Shown here: one piece after another, positions 27,151 through 41,908 of the stretch
Layout: each line of letters begins with the position of its first letter
Numbering within the stretch: position 1 is the first letter of the stretch
Origin: Ophiura sarsii
Taxonomy: Eukaryota; Echinodermata; Ophiuroidea; Amphilepidida; Ophiuridae
NCBI GenBank assembly: GCA_035610835.1
Contig: JAYJML010000121.1
Span: forward strand, 34,001-98,000
Length of the DNA: 64,000 nucleotides
Reading direction: 5' to 3'
Position numbers and translations under genes: made by a program
The notes under the pieces: model-generated
The model's database searches: none
What the model saw: only the letters and a program-made list of their open reading frames with translations
What the model was told of the DNA's origin: nothing

Positions 27151-28207
27151 ATTCTCTAGTTTTCAGTAATGGTAGCTCTAGAAGAGCTGTTTGGGTTTAA
27201 AAGGGTCTGCTTGAGAGATATTTCATGTGATCTTTCAATTATACATGGAGGTGAACACCCGCTGTAATTCTTCAAACCGTGGCATGTGATTCTCCTCTTG
27301 TTATCTGTCGAAGATTCTAACACCAAGTGGTCGCCTTCTGCGCACGTCCGCTTGACACACTCTATGGGACCACACCCCCCCCCCCCCCCCCCCGGCATGG
27401 CGTTTCTCCCATGCATGTCAGGTCAGGTCTGCGATTCTGTAAGATGTACACGGCTCTTGGAAGCGTGGTGATTACCTCCCTGTGTCCAGGATACCGCAGG
27501 TGACACCGGTGGTAACCATATCCTTGTTCCTACAATACACCCAATACGAACCAACTTCAATTTCTAAAACATTTCTGGTTAGGTATGCTGTAGTTTTGAC
27601 AGTATCTACTGCTCATCCGTCAAGCTATGACCGCTATACCATAGAGTACAATGCCCCTTTTGATGATTCGTCAAAAGTTTAGTGGCCAAGGCTAGCATGA
27701 TTGTGTTTAGATTTGATTTAAAATATTGTATTGTACTTTTATCCTAATGGTAGTAATCTTAAGAAACTTTATTGACAAATAAAACTGCGAAAATAGAGTG
27801 AAAATGAGAGTTTTTCAAGTAAAAGGTACCATAATAGGCCAAAAACAACACGTCTTAGAAGCAAAACTTTTTTTGAGTTTTCATTCTTTTTTCTACATAT
27901 TTCGAAAGAACAAGTATTTCTAAGATAAACTGCCAAAGCATACCTCTGTGCGATCTCTGGTTCTCAAATAAGAGCATTTTTCTGAAAAATGATGATGTCC
28001 CAAATGTTCATAAATTGTGTATAAAAGCAAGAAATCACCCAGTCCGGCACCATCTGGTCCGGCACCATCTGGGCTGACATCGATTTTGGCGAACTATGTG
28101 TATGCATTATCAATTGTTTCGTGAATAATGTAATACGAACTAACTTAACATTTAATAAACATTTGATTATAATATTACATACAGACAAAGTCCGACACAA
28201 ATTCACT
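27151..28207 (+). repeat. Satellite A unit 21, short form
   Basis: 1057 bp, the last short unit in the window. Poly-C 27375-27393 (19). Empty MITE-A site CTTAGAAG at 27854-27861 (right version). Confidence 0.95.
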
Positions 28208-29726
28208 ATTCTCTAGTTTTCAGTAATGGTAGCTCTAGAAGAGCTGTTTGGGTTTAAAAGGGTCTGCTTGAGAGATATTTCATGTGATCTTTCAATTATA
28301 CATGGAGGTGAACACCCGCTGTAATTCTTCAAACCGTGGCATGTGATTCTCCTCTTGTTATCTGTCGAAGATTCTAACACCAAGTGGTCGCCTTCTGCGC
28401 ACGTCCGCTTGACACACTCTATGGGACCACACCCCCCCCCCCCCCCGGCATGGCGTTTCTCCCATGCATGTCAGGTCAGGTCTGCGATTCTGTAAGATGT
28501 ACACGGCTCTTGGAAGCGTGGTGATTACCTCCCTGTGTCCAGGATACCGCAGGTGACACCGGTGGTAACCATATCCTTGTTCCTACAATACACCCAATAC
28601 GAACCAACTTCAATTTCTAAAACATTTCTGGTTAGGTATGCTGTAGTTTTGACAGTATCTACTGCTCATCCGTCAAGCTATGACCGCTATACCATAGAGT
28701 ACAATGCCCCTTTTGATGATTCGTCAAAAGTTTAGTGGCCAAGGCTAGCATGATTGTGTTTAGATTTGATTTAAAATATTGTATTGTACTTTTATCCTAA
28801 TGGTAGTAATCTTAAGAAACTTTATTGACAAATAAAACTGCGAAAATAGAGTGAAAATGAGAGTTTTTCAAGTAAAAGGTACCATAATAGGCCAAAAACA
28901 ACACGTCTTCGAAGGGGGCACACCACTAAATACGTCTCCCATTGAAATACACGCGTTTCGGCCCTTTTTCAAGACCGTATTTTTACCCCACGTAACAATG
29001 ATGGAAGTTTTTATTTCGCATGAATGTATTAGATATGTGTTGAATTTTATTTTAAACTTGATTTTTCTTGACCCATCTAGATGAAATTTTTCGCTACGGG
29101 CACCTAAACAGCGCCCTCACCATTTTAAACCGATATTTTCGCTTCCTCACCGGTTCCGGCAACGATATCCTTCCGCAGCCTAGGCTCCCGTGCGTATTCG
29201 ATTCCGACGATTTTTGACCACATTAGCAATGCTAAGGTTCTATTCTAACTTTTTCATAACAAATAAGCAAGATTTACTTCTATTTGCTTCCCCTGGGACG
29301 ATGATCAAATTGATATAGGTACTATTTCTCCGAACCCTACACCAAACGCGGAAGGATTTAGTGTAGTGCCCCCTTAGAAGCAAAACTTTTTTTGAGTTTT
29401 CATTCTTTTTTCTACATATTTCGAAAGAACAAGTATTTCTAAGATAAACTGCCAAAGCATACCTCTGTGCGATCTCTGGTTCTCAAATAAGAGCATTTTT
29501 CTGAAAAATGATGATGTCCCAAATGTTCATAAATTGTGTATAAAAGCAAGAAATCACCCAGTCCGGCACCATCTGGTCCGGCACCATCTGGGCTGACATC
29601 GATTTTGGCGAACTATGTGTATGCATTATCAATTGTTTCGTGAATAATGTAATACGAACTAACTTAACATTTAATAAACATTTGATTATAATATTACATA
29701 CAGACAAAGTCCGACACAAATTCACT
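28208..29726 (+). repeat. Satellite A unit 22, long form
   Basis: 1519 bp. Poly-C 28432-28446 (15). MITE-A 28915-29372. From here to the end of the A array every unit carries MITE-A. Confidence 0.95.
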
Positions 29727-31245
29727 ATTCTCTAGTTTTCAGTAATGGTAGCTCTAGAAGAGCTGTTTGGGTTTAAAAGGGTCTGCTTGAGAGATATTTC
29801 ATGTGATCTTTCAATTATACATGGAGGTGAACACCCGCTGTAATTCTTCAAACCGTGGCATGTGATTCTCCTCTTGTTATCTGTCGAAGATTCTAACACC
29901 AAGTGGTCGCCTTCTGCGCACGTCCGCTTGACACACTCTATGGGACCACACCCCCCCCCCCCCCCGGCATGGCGTTTCTCCCATGCATGTCAGGTCAGGT
30001 CTGCGATTCTGTAAGATGTACACGGCTCTTGGAAGCGTGGTGATTACCTCCCTGTGTCCAGGATACCGCAGGTGACACCGGTGGTAACCATATCCTTGTT
30101 CCTACAATACACCCAATACGAACCAACTTCAATTTCTAAAACATTTCTGGTTAGGTATGCTGTAGTTTTGACAGTATCTACTGCTCATCCGTCAAGCTAT
30201 GACCGCTATACCATAGAGTACAATGCCCCTTTTGATGATTCGTCAAAAGTTTAGTGGCCAAGGCTAGCATGATTGTGTTTAGATTTGATTTAAAATATTG
30301 TATTGTACTTTTATCCTAATGGTAGTAATCTTAAGAAACTTTATTGACAAATAAAACTGCGAAAATAGAGTGAAAATGAGAGTTTTTCAAGTAAAAGGTA
30401 CCATAATAGGCCAAAAACAACACGTCTTCGAAGGGGGCACACCACTAAATACGTCTCCCATTGAAATACACGCGTTTCGGCCCTTTTTCAAGACCGTATT
30501 TTTACCCCACGTAACAATGATGGAAGTTTTTATTTCGCATGAATGTATTAGATATGTGTTGAATTTTATTTTAAACTTGATTTTTCTTGACCCATCTAGA
30601 TGAAATTTTTCGCTACGGGCACCTAAACAGCGCCCTCACCATTTTAAACCGATATTTTCGCTTCCTCACCGGTTCCGGCAACGATATCCTTCCGCAGCCT
30701 AGGCTCCCGTGCGTATTCGATTCCGACGATTTTTGACCACATTAGCAATGCTAAGGTTCTATTCTAACTTTTTCATAACAAATAAGCAAGATTTACTTCT
30801 ATTTGCTTCCCCTGGGACGATGATCAAATTGATATAGGTACTATTTCTCCGAACCCTACACCAAACGCGGAAGGATTTAGTGTAGTGCCCCCTTAGAAGC
30901 AAAACTTTTTTTGAGTTTTCATTCTTTTTTCTACATATTTCGAAAGAACAAGTATTTCTAAGATAAACTGCCAAAGCATACCTCTGTGCGATCTCTGGTT
31001 CTCAAATAAGAGCATTTTTCTGAAAAATGATGATGTCCCAAATGTTCATAAATTGTGTATAAAAGCAAGAAATCACCCAGTCCGGCACCATCTGGTCCGG
31101 CACCATCTGGGCTGACATCGATTTTGGCGAACTATGTGTATGCATTATCAATTGTTTCGTGAATAATGTAATACGAACTAACTTAACATTTAATAAACAT
31201 TTGATTATAATATTACATACAGACAAAGTCCGACACAAATTCACT
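29727..31245 (+). repeat. Satellite A unit 23, long form
   Basis: 1519 bp. Poly-C 29951-29965 (15). MITE-A 30434-30891. Confidence 0.95.
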
Positions 31246-32767
31246 ATTCTCTAGTTTTCAGTAATGGTAGCTCTAGAAGAGCTGTTTGGGTTTAAAAGGG
31301 TCTGCTTGAGAGATATTTCATGTGATCTTTCAATTATACATGGAGGTGAACACCCGCTGTAATTCTTCAAACCGTGGCATGTGATTCTCCTCTTGTTATC
31401 TGTCGAAGATTCTAACACCAAGTGGTCGCCTTCTGCGCACGTCCGCTTGACACACTCTATGGGACCACACCCCCCCCCCCCCCCCCCGGCATGGCGTTTC
31501 TCCCATGCATGTCAGGTCAGGTCTGCGATTCTGTAAGATGTACACGGCTCTTGGAAGCGTGGTGATTACCTCCCTGTGTCCAGGATACCGCAGGTGACAC
31601 CGGTGGTAACCATATCCTTGTTCCTACAATACACCCAATACGAACCAACTTCAATTTCTAAAACATTTCTGGTTAGGTATGCTGTAGTTTTGACAGTATC
31701 TACTGCTCATCCGTCAAGCTATGACCGCTATACCATAGAGTACAATGCCCCTTTTGATGATTCGTCAAAAGTTTAGTGGCCAAGGCTAGCATGATTGTGT
31801 TTAGATTTGATTTAAAATATTGTATTGTACTTTTATCCTAATGGTAGTAATCTTAAGAAACTTTATTGACAAATAAAACTGCGAAAATAGAGTGAAAATG
31901 AGAGTTTTTCAAGTAAAAGGTACCATAATAGGCCAAAAACAACACGTCTTCGAAGGGGGCACACCACTAAATACGTCTCCCATTGAAATACACGCGTTTC
32001 GGCCCTTTTTCAAGACCGTATTTTTACCCCACGTAACAATGATGGAAGTTTTTATTTCGCATGAATGTATTAGATATGTGTTGAATTTTATTTTAAACTT
32101 GATTTTTCTTGACCCATCTAGATGAAATTTTTCGCTACGGGCACCTAAACAGCGCCCTCACCATTTTAAACCGATATTTTCGCTTCCTCACCGGTTCCGG
32201 CAACGATATCCTTCCGCAGCCTAGGCTCCCGTGCGTATTCGATTCCGACGATTTTTGACCACATTAGCAATGCTAAGGTTCTATTCTAACTTTTTCATAA
32301 CAAATAAGCAAGATTTACTTCTATTTGCTTCCCCTGGGACGATGATCAAATTGATATAGGTACTATTTCTCCGAACCCTACACCAAACGCGGAAGGATTT
32401 AGTGTAGTGCCCCCTTAGAAGCAAAACTTTTTTTGAGTTTTCATTCTTTTTTCTACATATTTCGAAAGAACAAGTATTTCTAAGATAAACTGCCAAAGCA
32501 TACCTCTGTGCGATCTCTGGTTCTCAAATAAGAGCATTTTTCTGAAAAATGATGATGTCCCAAATGTTCATAAATTGTGTATAAAAGCAAGAAATCACCC
32601 AGTCCGGCACCATCTGGTCCGGCACCATCTGGGCTGACATCGATTTTGGCGAACTATGTGTATGCATTATCAATTGTTTCGTGAATAATGTAATACGAAC
32701 TAACTTAACATTTAATAAACATTTGATTATAATATTACATACAGACAAAGTCCGACACAAATTCACT
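31246..32767 (+). repeat. Satellite A unit 24, long form
   Basis: 1522 bp. Poly-C 31470-31487 (18). MITE-A 31956-32413. Confidence 0.95.
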
Positions 32768-34290
32768 ATTCTCTAGTTTTCAGTAATGGTAGCTCTAGAA
32801 GAGCTGTTTGGGTTTAAAAGGGTCTGCTTGAGAGATATTTCATGTGATCTTTCAATTATACATGGAGGTGAACACCCGCTGTAATTCTTCAAACCGTGGC
32901 ATGTGATTCTCCTCTTGTTATCTGTCGAAGATTCTAACACCAAGTGGTCGCCTTCTGCGCACGTCCGCTTGACACACTCTATGGGACCACACCCCCCCCC
33001 CCCCCCCCCCGGCATGGCGTTTCTCCCATGCATGTCAGGTCAGGTCTGCGATTCTGTAAGATGTACACGGCTCTTGGAAGCGTGGTGATTACCTCCCTGT
33101 GTCCAGGATACCGCAGGTGACACCGGTGGTAACCATATCCTTGTTCCTACAATACACCCAATACGAACCAACTTCAATTTCTAAAACATTTCTGGTTAGG
33201 TATGCTGTAGTTTTGACAGTATCTACTGCTCATCCGTCAAGCTATGACCGCTATACCATAGAGTACAATGCCCCTTTTGATGATTCGTCAAAAGTTTAGT
33301 GGCCAAGGCTAGCATGATTGTGTTTAGATTTGATTTAAAATATTGTATTGTACTTTTATCCTAATGGTAGTAATCTTAAGAAACTTTATTGACAAATAAA
33401 ACTGCGAAAATAGAGTGAAAATGAGAGTTTTTCAAGTAAAAGGTACCATAATAGGCCAAAAACAACACGTCTTCGAAGGGGGCACACCACTAAATACGTC
33501 TCCCATTGAAATACACGCGTTTCGGCCCTTTTTCAAGACCGTATTTTTACCCCACGTAACAATGATGGAAGTTTTTATTTCGCATGAATGTATTAGATAT
33601 GTGTTGAATTTTATTTTAAACTTGATTTTTCTTGACCCATCTAGATGAAATTTTTCGCTACGGGCACCTAAACAGCGCCCTCACCATTTTAAACCGATAT
33701 TTTCGCTTCCTCACCGGTTCCGGCAACGATATCCTTCCGCAGCCTAGGCTCCCGTGCGTATTCGATTCCGACGATTTTTGACCACATTAGCAATGCTAAG
33801 GTTCTATTCTAACTTTTTCATAACAAATAAGCAAGATTTACTTCTATTTGCTTCCCCTGGGACGATGATCAAATTGATATAGGTACTATTTCTCCGAACC
33901 CTACACCAAACGCGGAAGGATTTAGTGTAGTGCCCCCTTAGAAGCAAAACTTTTTTTGAGTTTTCATTCTTTTTTCTACATATTTCGAAAGAACAAGTAT
34001 TTCTAAGATAAACTGCCAAAGCATACCTCTGTGCGATCTCTGGTTCTCAAATAAGAGCATTTTTCTGAAAAATGATGATGTCCCAAATGTTCATAAATTG
34101 TGTATAAAAGCAAGAAATCACCCAGTCCGGCACCATCTGGTCCGGCACCATCTGGGCTGACATCGATTTTGGCGAACTATGTGTATGCATTATCAATTGT
34201 TTCGTGAATAATGTAATACGAACTAACTTAACATTTAATAAACATTTGATTATAATATTACATACAGACAAAGTCCGACACAAATTCACT
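32768..34290 (+). repeat. Satellite A unit 25, long form
   Basis: 1523 bp. Poly-C 32992-33010 (19). MITE-A 33479-33936. Confidence 0.95.
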
Positions 34291-35813
34291 ATTCTCTAGT
34301 TTTCAGTAATGGTAGCTCTAGAAGAGCTGTTTGGGTTTAAAAGGGTCTGCTTGAGAGATATTTCATGTGATCTTTCAATTATACATGGAGGTGAACACCC
34401 GCTGTAATTCTTCAAACCGTGGCATGTGATTCTCCTCTTGTTATCTGTCGAAGATTCTAACACCAAGTGGTCGCCTTCTGCGCACGTCCGCTTGACACAC
34501 TCTATGGGACCACACCCCCCCCCCCCCCCCCCCGGCATGGCGTTTCTCCCATGCATGTCAGGTCAGGTCTGCGATTCTGTAAGATGTACACGGCTCTTGG
34601 AAGCGTGGTGATTACCTCCCTGTGTCCAGGATACCGCAGGTGACACCGGTGGTAACCATATCCTTGTTCCTACAATACACCCAATACGAACCAACTTCAA
34701 TTTCTAAAACATTTCTGGTTAGGTATGCTGTAGTTTTGACAGTATCTACTGCTCATCCGTCAAGCTATGACCGCTATACCATAGAGTACAATGCCCCTTT
34801 TGATGATTCGTCAAAAGTTTAGTGGCCAAGGCTAGCATGATTGTGTTTAGATTTGATTTAAAATATTGTATTGTACTTTTATCCTAATGGTAGTAATCTT
34901 AAGAAACTTTATTGACAAATAAAACTGCGAAAATAGAGTGAAAATGAGAGTTTTTCAAGTAAAAGGTACCATAATAGGCCAAAAACAACACGTCTTCGAA
35001 GGGGGCACACCACTAAATACGTCTCCCATTGAAATACACGCGTTTCGGCCCTTTTTCAAGACCGTATTTTTACCCCACGTAACAATGATGGAAGTTTTTA
35101 TTTCGCATGAATGTATTAGATATGTGTTGAATTTTATTTTAAACTTGATTTTTCTTGACCCATCTAGATGAAATTTTTCGCTACGGGCACCTAAACAGCG
35201 CCCTCACCATTTTAAACCGATATTTTCGCTTCCTCACCGGTTCCGGCAACGATATCCTTCCGCAGCCTAGGCTCCCGTGCGTATTCGATTCCGACGATTT
35301 TTGACCACATTAGCAATGCTAAGGTTCTATTCTAACTTTTTCATAACAAATAAGCAAGATTTACTTCTATTTGCTTCCCCTGGGACGATGATCAAATTGA
35401 TATAGGTACTATTTCTCCGAACCCTACACCAAACGCGGAAGGATTTAGTGTAGTGCCCCCTTAGAAGCAAAACTTTTTTTGAGTTTTCATTCTTTTTTCT
35501 ACATATTTCGAAAGAACAAGTATTTCTAAGATAAACTGCCAAAGCATACCTCTGTGCGATCTCTGGTTCTCAAATAAGAGCATTTTTCTGAAAAATGATG
35601 ATGTCCCAAATGTTCATAAATTGTGTATAAAAGCAAGAAATCACCCAGTCCGGCACCATCTGGTCCGGCACCATCTGGGCTGACATCGATTTTGGCGAAC
35701 TATGTGTATGCATTATCAATTGTTTCGTGAATAATGTAATACGAACTAACTTAACATTTAATAAACATTTGATTATAATATTACATACAGACAAAGTCCG
35801 ACACAAATTCACT
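34291..35813 (+). repeat. Satellite A unit 26, long form
   Basis: 1523 bp. Poly-C 34515-34533 (19). MITE-A 35002-35459. Confidence 0.95.
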
Positions 35814-37338
35814 ATTCTCTAGTTTTCAGTAATGGTAGCTCTAGAAGAGCTGTTTGGGTTTAAAAGGGTCTGCTTGAGAGATATTTCATGTGATCTTTCA
35901 ATTATACATGGAGGTGAACACCCGCTGTAATTCTTCAAACCGTGGCATGTGATTCTCCTCTTGTTATCTGTCGAAGATTCTAACACCAAGTGGTCGCCTT
36001 CTGCGCACGTCCGCTTGACACACTCTATGGGACCACACCCCCCCCCCCCCCCCCCCCCGGCATGGCGTTTCTCCCATGCATGTCAGGTCAGGTCTGCGAT
36101 TCTGTAAGATGTACACGGCTCTTGGAAGCGTGGTGATTACCTCCCTGTGTCCAGGATACCGCAGGTGACACCGGTGGTAACCATATCCTTGTTCCTACAA
36201 TACACCCAATACGAACCAACTTCAATTTCTAAAACATTTCTGGTTAGGTATGCTGTAGTTTTGACAGTATCTACTGCTCATCCGTCAAGCTATGACCGCT
36301 ATACCATAGAGTACAATGCCCCTTTTGATGATTCGTCAAAAGTTTAGTGGCCAAGGCTAGCATGATTGTGTTTAGATTTGATTTAAAATATTGTATTGTA
36401 CTTTTATCCTAATGGTAGTAATCTTAAGAAACTTTATTGACAAATAAAACTGCGAAAATAGAGTGAAAATGAGAGTTTTTCAAGTAAAAGGTACCATAAT
36501 AGGCCAAAAACAACACGTCTTCGAAGGGGGCACACCACTAAATACGTCTCCCATTGAAATACACGCGTTTCGGCCCTTTTTCAAGACCGTATTTTTACCC
36601 CACGTAACAATGATGGAAGTTTTTATTTCGCATGAATGTATTAGATATGTGTTGAATTTTATTTTAAACTTGATTTTTCTTGACCCATCTAGATGAAATT
36701 TTTCGCTACGGGCACCTAAACAGCGCCCTCACCATTTTAAACCGATATTTTCGCTTCCTCACCGGTTCCGGCAACGATATCCTTCCGCAGCCTAGGCTCC
36801 CGTGCGTATTCGATTCCGACGATTTTTGACCACATTAGCAATGCTAAGGTTCTATTCTAACTTTTTCATAACAAATAAGCAAGATTTACTTCTATTTGCT
36901 TCCCCTGGGACGATGATCAAATTGATATAGGTACTATTTCTCCGAACCCTACACCAAACGCGGAAGGATTTAGTGTAGTGCCCCCTTAGAAGCAAAACTT
37001 TTTTTGAGTTTTCATTCTTTTTTCTACATATTTCGAAAGAACAAGTATTTCTAAGATAAACTGCCAAAGCATACCTCTGTGCGATCTCTGGTTCTCAAAT
37101 AAGAGCATTTTTCTGAAAAATGATGATGTCCCAAATGTTCATAAATTGTGTATAAAAGCAAGAAATCACCCAGTCCGGCACCATCTGGTCCGGCACCATC
37201 TGGGCTGACATCGATTTTGGCGAACTATGTGTATGCATTATCAATTGTTTCGTGAATAATGTAATACGAACTAACTTAACATTTAATAAACATTTGATTA
37301 TAATATTACATACAGACAAAGTCCGACACAAATTCACT
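35814..37338 (+). repeat. Satellite A unit 27, long form
   Basis: 1525 bp. Poly-C 36038-36058 (21). MITE-A 36527-36984. Confidence 0.95.
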
Positions 37339-38863
37339 ATTCTCTAGTTTTCAGTAATGGTAGCTCTAGAAGAGCTGTTTGGGTTTAAAAGGGTCTGCTT
37401 GAGAGATATTTCATGTGATCTTTCAATTATACATGGAGGTGAACACCCGCTGTAATTCTTCAAACCGTGGCATGTGATTCTCCTCTTGTTATCTGTCGAA
37501 GATTCTAACACCAAGTGGTCGCCTTCTGCGCACGTCCGCTTGACACACTCTATGGGACCACACCCCCCCCCCCCCCCCCCCCCGGCATGGCGTTTCTCCC
37601 ATGCATGTCAGGTCAGGTCTGCGATTCTGTAAGATGTACACGGCTCTTGGAAGCGTGGTGATTACCTCCCTGTGTCCAGGATACCGCAGGTGACACCGGT
37701 GGTAACCATATCCTTGTTCCTACAATACACCCAATACGAACCAACTTCAATTTCTAAAACATTTCTGGTTAGGTATGCTGTAGTTTTGACAGTATCTACT
37801 GCTCATCCGTCAAGCTATGACCGCTATACCATAGAGTACAATGCCCCTTTTGATGATTCGTCAAAAGTTTAGTGGCCAAGGCTAGCATGATTGTGTTTAG
37901 ATTTGATTTAAAATATTGTATTGTACTTTTATCCTAATGGTAGTAATCTTAAGAAACTTTATTGACAAATAAAACTGCGAAAATAGAGTGAAAATGAGAG
38001 TTTTTCAAGTAAAAGGTACCATAATAGGCCAAAAACAACACGTCTTCGAAGGGGGCACACCACTAAATACGTCTCCCATTGAAATACACGCGTTTCGGCC
38101 CTTTTTCAAGACCGTATTTTTACCCCACGTAACAATGATGGAAGTTTTTATTTCGCATGAATGTATTAGATATGTGTTGAATTTTATTTTAAACTTGATT
38201 TTTCTTGACCCATCTAGATGAAATTTTTCGCTACGGGCACCTAAACAGCGCCCTCACCATTTTAAACCGATATTTTCGCTTCCTCACCGGTTCCGGCAAC
38301 GATATCCTTCCGCAGCCTAGGCTCCCGTGCGTATTCGATTCCGACGATTTTTGACCACATTAGCAATGCTAAGGTTCTATTCTAACTTTTTCATAACAAA
38401 TAAGCAAGATTTACTTCTATTTGCTTCCCCTGGGACGATGATCAAATTGATATAGGTACTATTTCTCCGAACCCTACACCAAACGCGGAAGGATTTAGTG
38501 TAGTGCCCCCTTAGAAGCAAAACTTTTTTTGAGTTTTCATTCTTTTTTCTACATATTTCGAAAGAACAAGTATTTCTAAGATAAACTGCCAAAGCATACC
38601 TCTGTGCGATCTCTGGTTCTCAAATAAGAGCATTTTTCTGAAAAATGATGATGTCCCAAATGTTCATAAATTGTGTATAAAAGCAAGAAATCACCCAGTC
38701 CGGCACCATCTGGTCCGGCACCATCTGGGCTGACATCGATTTTGGCGAACTATGTGTATGCATTATCAATTGTTTCGTGAATAATGTAATACGAACTAAC
38801 TTAACATTTAATAAACATTTGATTATAATATTACATACAGACAAAGTCCGACACAAATTCACT
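37339..38863 (+). repeat. Satellite A unit 28, long form
   Basis: 1525 bp. Poly-C 37563-37583 (21), the same length as in the preceding unit. MITE-A 38052-38509. Confidence 0.95.
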
Positions 38864-40385
38864 ATTCTCTAGTTTTCAGTAATGGTAGCTCTAGAAGAGC
38901 TGTTTGGGTTTAAAAGGGTCTGCTTGAGAGATATTTCATGTGATCTTTCAATTATACATGGAGGTGAACACCCGCTGTAATTCTTCAAACCGTGGCATGT
39001 GATTCTCCTCTTGTTATCTGTCGAAGATTCTAACACCAAGTGGTCGCCTTCTGCGCACGTCCGCTTGACACACTCTATGGGACCACACCCCCCCCCCCCC
39101 CCCCCGGCATGGCGTTTCTCCCATGCATGTCAGGTCAGGTCTGCGATTCTGTAAGATGTACACGGCTCTTGGAAGCGTGGTGATTACCTCCCTGTGTCCA
39201 GGATACCGCAGGTGACACCGGTGGTAACCATATCCTTGTTCCTACAATACACCCAATACGAACCAACTTCAATTTCTAAAACATTTCTGGTTAGGTATGC
39301 TGTAGTTTTGACAGTATCTACTGCTCATCCGTCAAGCTATGACCGCTATACCATAGAGTACAATGCCCCTTTTGATGATTCGTCAAAAGTTTAGTGGCCA
39401 AGGCTAGCATGATTGTGTTTAGATTTGATTTAAAATATTGTATTGTACTTTTATCCTAATGGTAGTAATCTTAAGAAACTTTATTGACAAATAAAACTGC
39501 GAAAATAGAGTGAAAATGAGAGTTTTTCAAGTAAAAGGTACCATAATAGGCCAAAAACAACACGTCTTCGAAGGGGGCACACCACTAAATACGTCTCCCA
39601 TTGAAATACACGCGTTTCGGCCCTTTTTCAAGACCGTATTTTTACCCCACGTAACAATGATGGAAGTTTTTATTTCGCATGAATGTATTAGATATGTGTT
39701 GAATTTTATTTTAAACTTGATTTTTCTTGACCCATCTAGATGAAATTTTTCGCTACGGGCACCTAAACAGCGCCCTCACCATTTTAAACCGATATTTTCG
39801 CTTCCTCACCGGTTCCGGCAACGATATCCTTCCGCAGCCTAGGCTCCCGTGCGTATTCGATTCCGACGATTTTTGACCACATTAGCAATGCTAAGGTTCT
39901 ATTCTAACTTTTTCATAACAAATAAGCAAGATTTACTTCTATTTGCTTCCCCTGGGACGATGATCAAATTGATATAGGTACTATTTCTCCGAACCCTACA
40001 CCAAACGCGGAAGGATTTAGTGTAGTGCCCCCTTAGAAGCAAAACTTTTTTTGAGTTTTCATTCTTTTTTCTACATATTTCGAAAGAACAAGTATTTCTA
40101 AGATAAACTGCCAAAGCATACCTCTGTGCGATCTCTGGTTCTCAAATAAGAGCATTTTTCTGAAAAATGATGATGTCCCAAATGTTCATAAATTGTGTAT
40201 AAAAGCAAGAAATCACCCAGTCCGGCACCATCTGGTCCGGCACCATCTGGGCTGACATCGATTTTGGCGAACTATGTGTATGCATTATCAATTGTTTCGT
40301 GAATAATGTAATACGAACTAACTTAACATTTAATAAACATTTGATTATAATATTAAATACAGACAAAGTCCGACACAAATTCACT
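38864..40385 (+). repeat. Satellite A unit 29, long form
   Basis: 1522 bp. Poly-C 39088-39105 (18). MITE-A 39574-40031. Private base: A at 40356 where the other units have C. Confidence 0.95.
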
Positions 40386-41908
40386 ATTCTCTAGTTTTCA
40401 GTAATGGTAGCTCTAGAAGAGCTGTTTGGGTTTAAAAGGGTCTGCTTGAGAGATATTTCATGTGATCTTTCAATTATACATGGAGGTGAACACCCGCTGT
40501 AATTCTTCAAACCGTGGCATGTGATTCTCCTCTTGTTATCTGTCGAAGATTCTAACACCAAGTGGTCGCCTTCTGCGCACGTCCGCTTGACACACTCTAT
40601 GGGACCACACCCCCCCCCCCCCCCCCCCGGCATGGCGTTTCTCCCATGCATGTCAGGTCAGGTCTGCGATTCTGTAAGATGTACACGGCTCTTGGAAGCG
40701 TGGTGATTACCTCCCTGTGTCCAGGATACCGCAGGTGACACCGGTGGTAACCATATCCTTGTTCCTACAATACACCCAATACGAACCAACTTCAATTTCT
40801 AAAACATTTCTGGTTAGGTATGCTGTAGTTTTGACAGTATCTACTGCTCATCCGTCAAGCTATGACCGCTATACCATAGAGTACAATGCCCCTTTTGATG
40901 ATTCGTCAAAAGTTTAGTGGCCAAGGCTAGCATGATTGTGTTTAGATTTGATTTAAAATATTGTATTGTACTTTTATCCTAATGGTAGTAATCTTAAGAA
41001 ACTTTATTGACAAATAAAACTGCGAAAATAGAGTGAAAATGAGAGTTTTTCAAGTAAAAGGTACCATAATAGGCCAAAAACAACACGTCTTCGAAGGGGG
41101 CACACCACTAAATACGTCTCCCATTGAAATACACGCGTTTCGGCCCTTTTTCAAGACCGTATTTTTACCCCACGTAACAATGATGGAAGTTTTTATTTCG
41201 CATGAATGTATTAGATATGTGTTGAATTTTATTTTAAACTTGATTTTTCTTGACCCATCTAGATGAAATTTTTCGCTACGGGCACCTAAACAGCGCCCTC
41301 ACCATTTTAAACCGATATTTTCGCTTCCTCACCGGTTCCGGCAACGATATCCTTCCGCAGCCTAGGCTCCCGTGCGTATTCGATTCCGACGATTTTTGAC
41401 CACATTAGCAATGCTAAGGTTCTATTCTAACTTTTTCATAACAAATAAGCAAGATTTACTTCTATTTGCTTCCCCTGGGACGATGATCAAATTGATATAG
41501 GTACTATTTCTCCGAACCCTACACCAAACGCGGAAGGATTTAGTGTAGTGCCCCCTTAGAAGCAAAACTTTTTTTGAGTTTTCATTCTTTTTTCTACATA
41601 TTTCGAAAGAACAAGTATTTCTAAGATAAACTGCCAAAGCATACCTCTGTGCGATCTCTGGTTCTCAAATAAGAGCATTTTTCTGAAAAATGATGATGTC
41701 CCAAATGTTCATAAATTGTGTATAAAAGCAAGAAATCACCCAGTCCGGCACCATCTGGTCCGGCACCATCTGGGCTGACATCGATTTTGGCGAACTATGT
41801 GTATGCATTATCAATTGTTTCGTGAATAATGTAATACGAACTAACTTAACATTTAATAAACATTTGATTATAATATTACATACAGACAAAGTCCGACACA
41901 AATTCACT
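40386..41908 (+). repeat. Satellite A unit 30, long form
   Basis: 1523 bp. Poly-C 40610-40628 (19). MITE-A 41097-41554. Confidence 0.95.
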
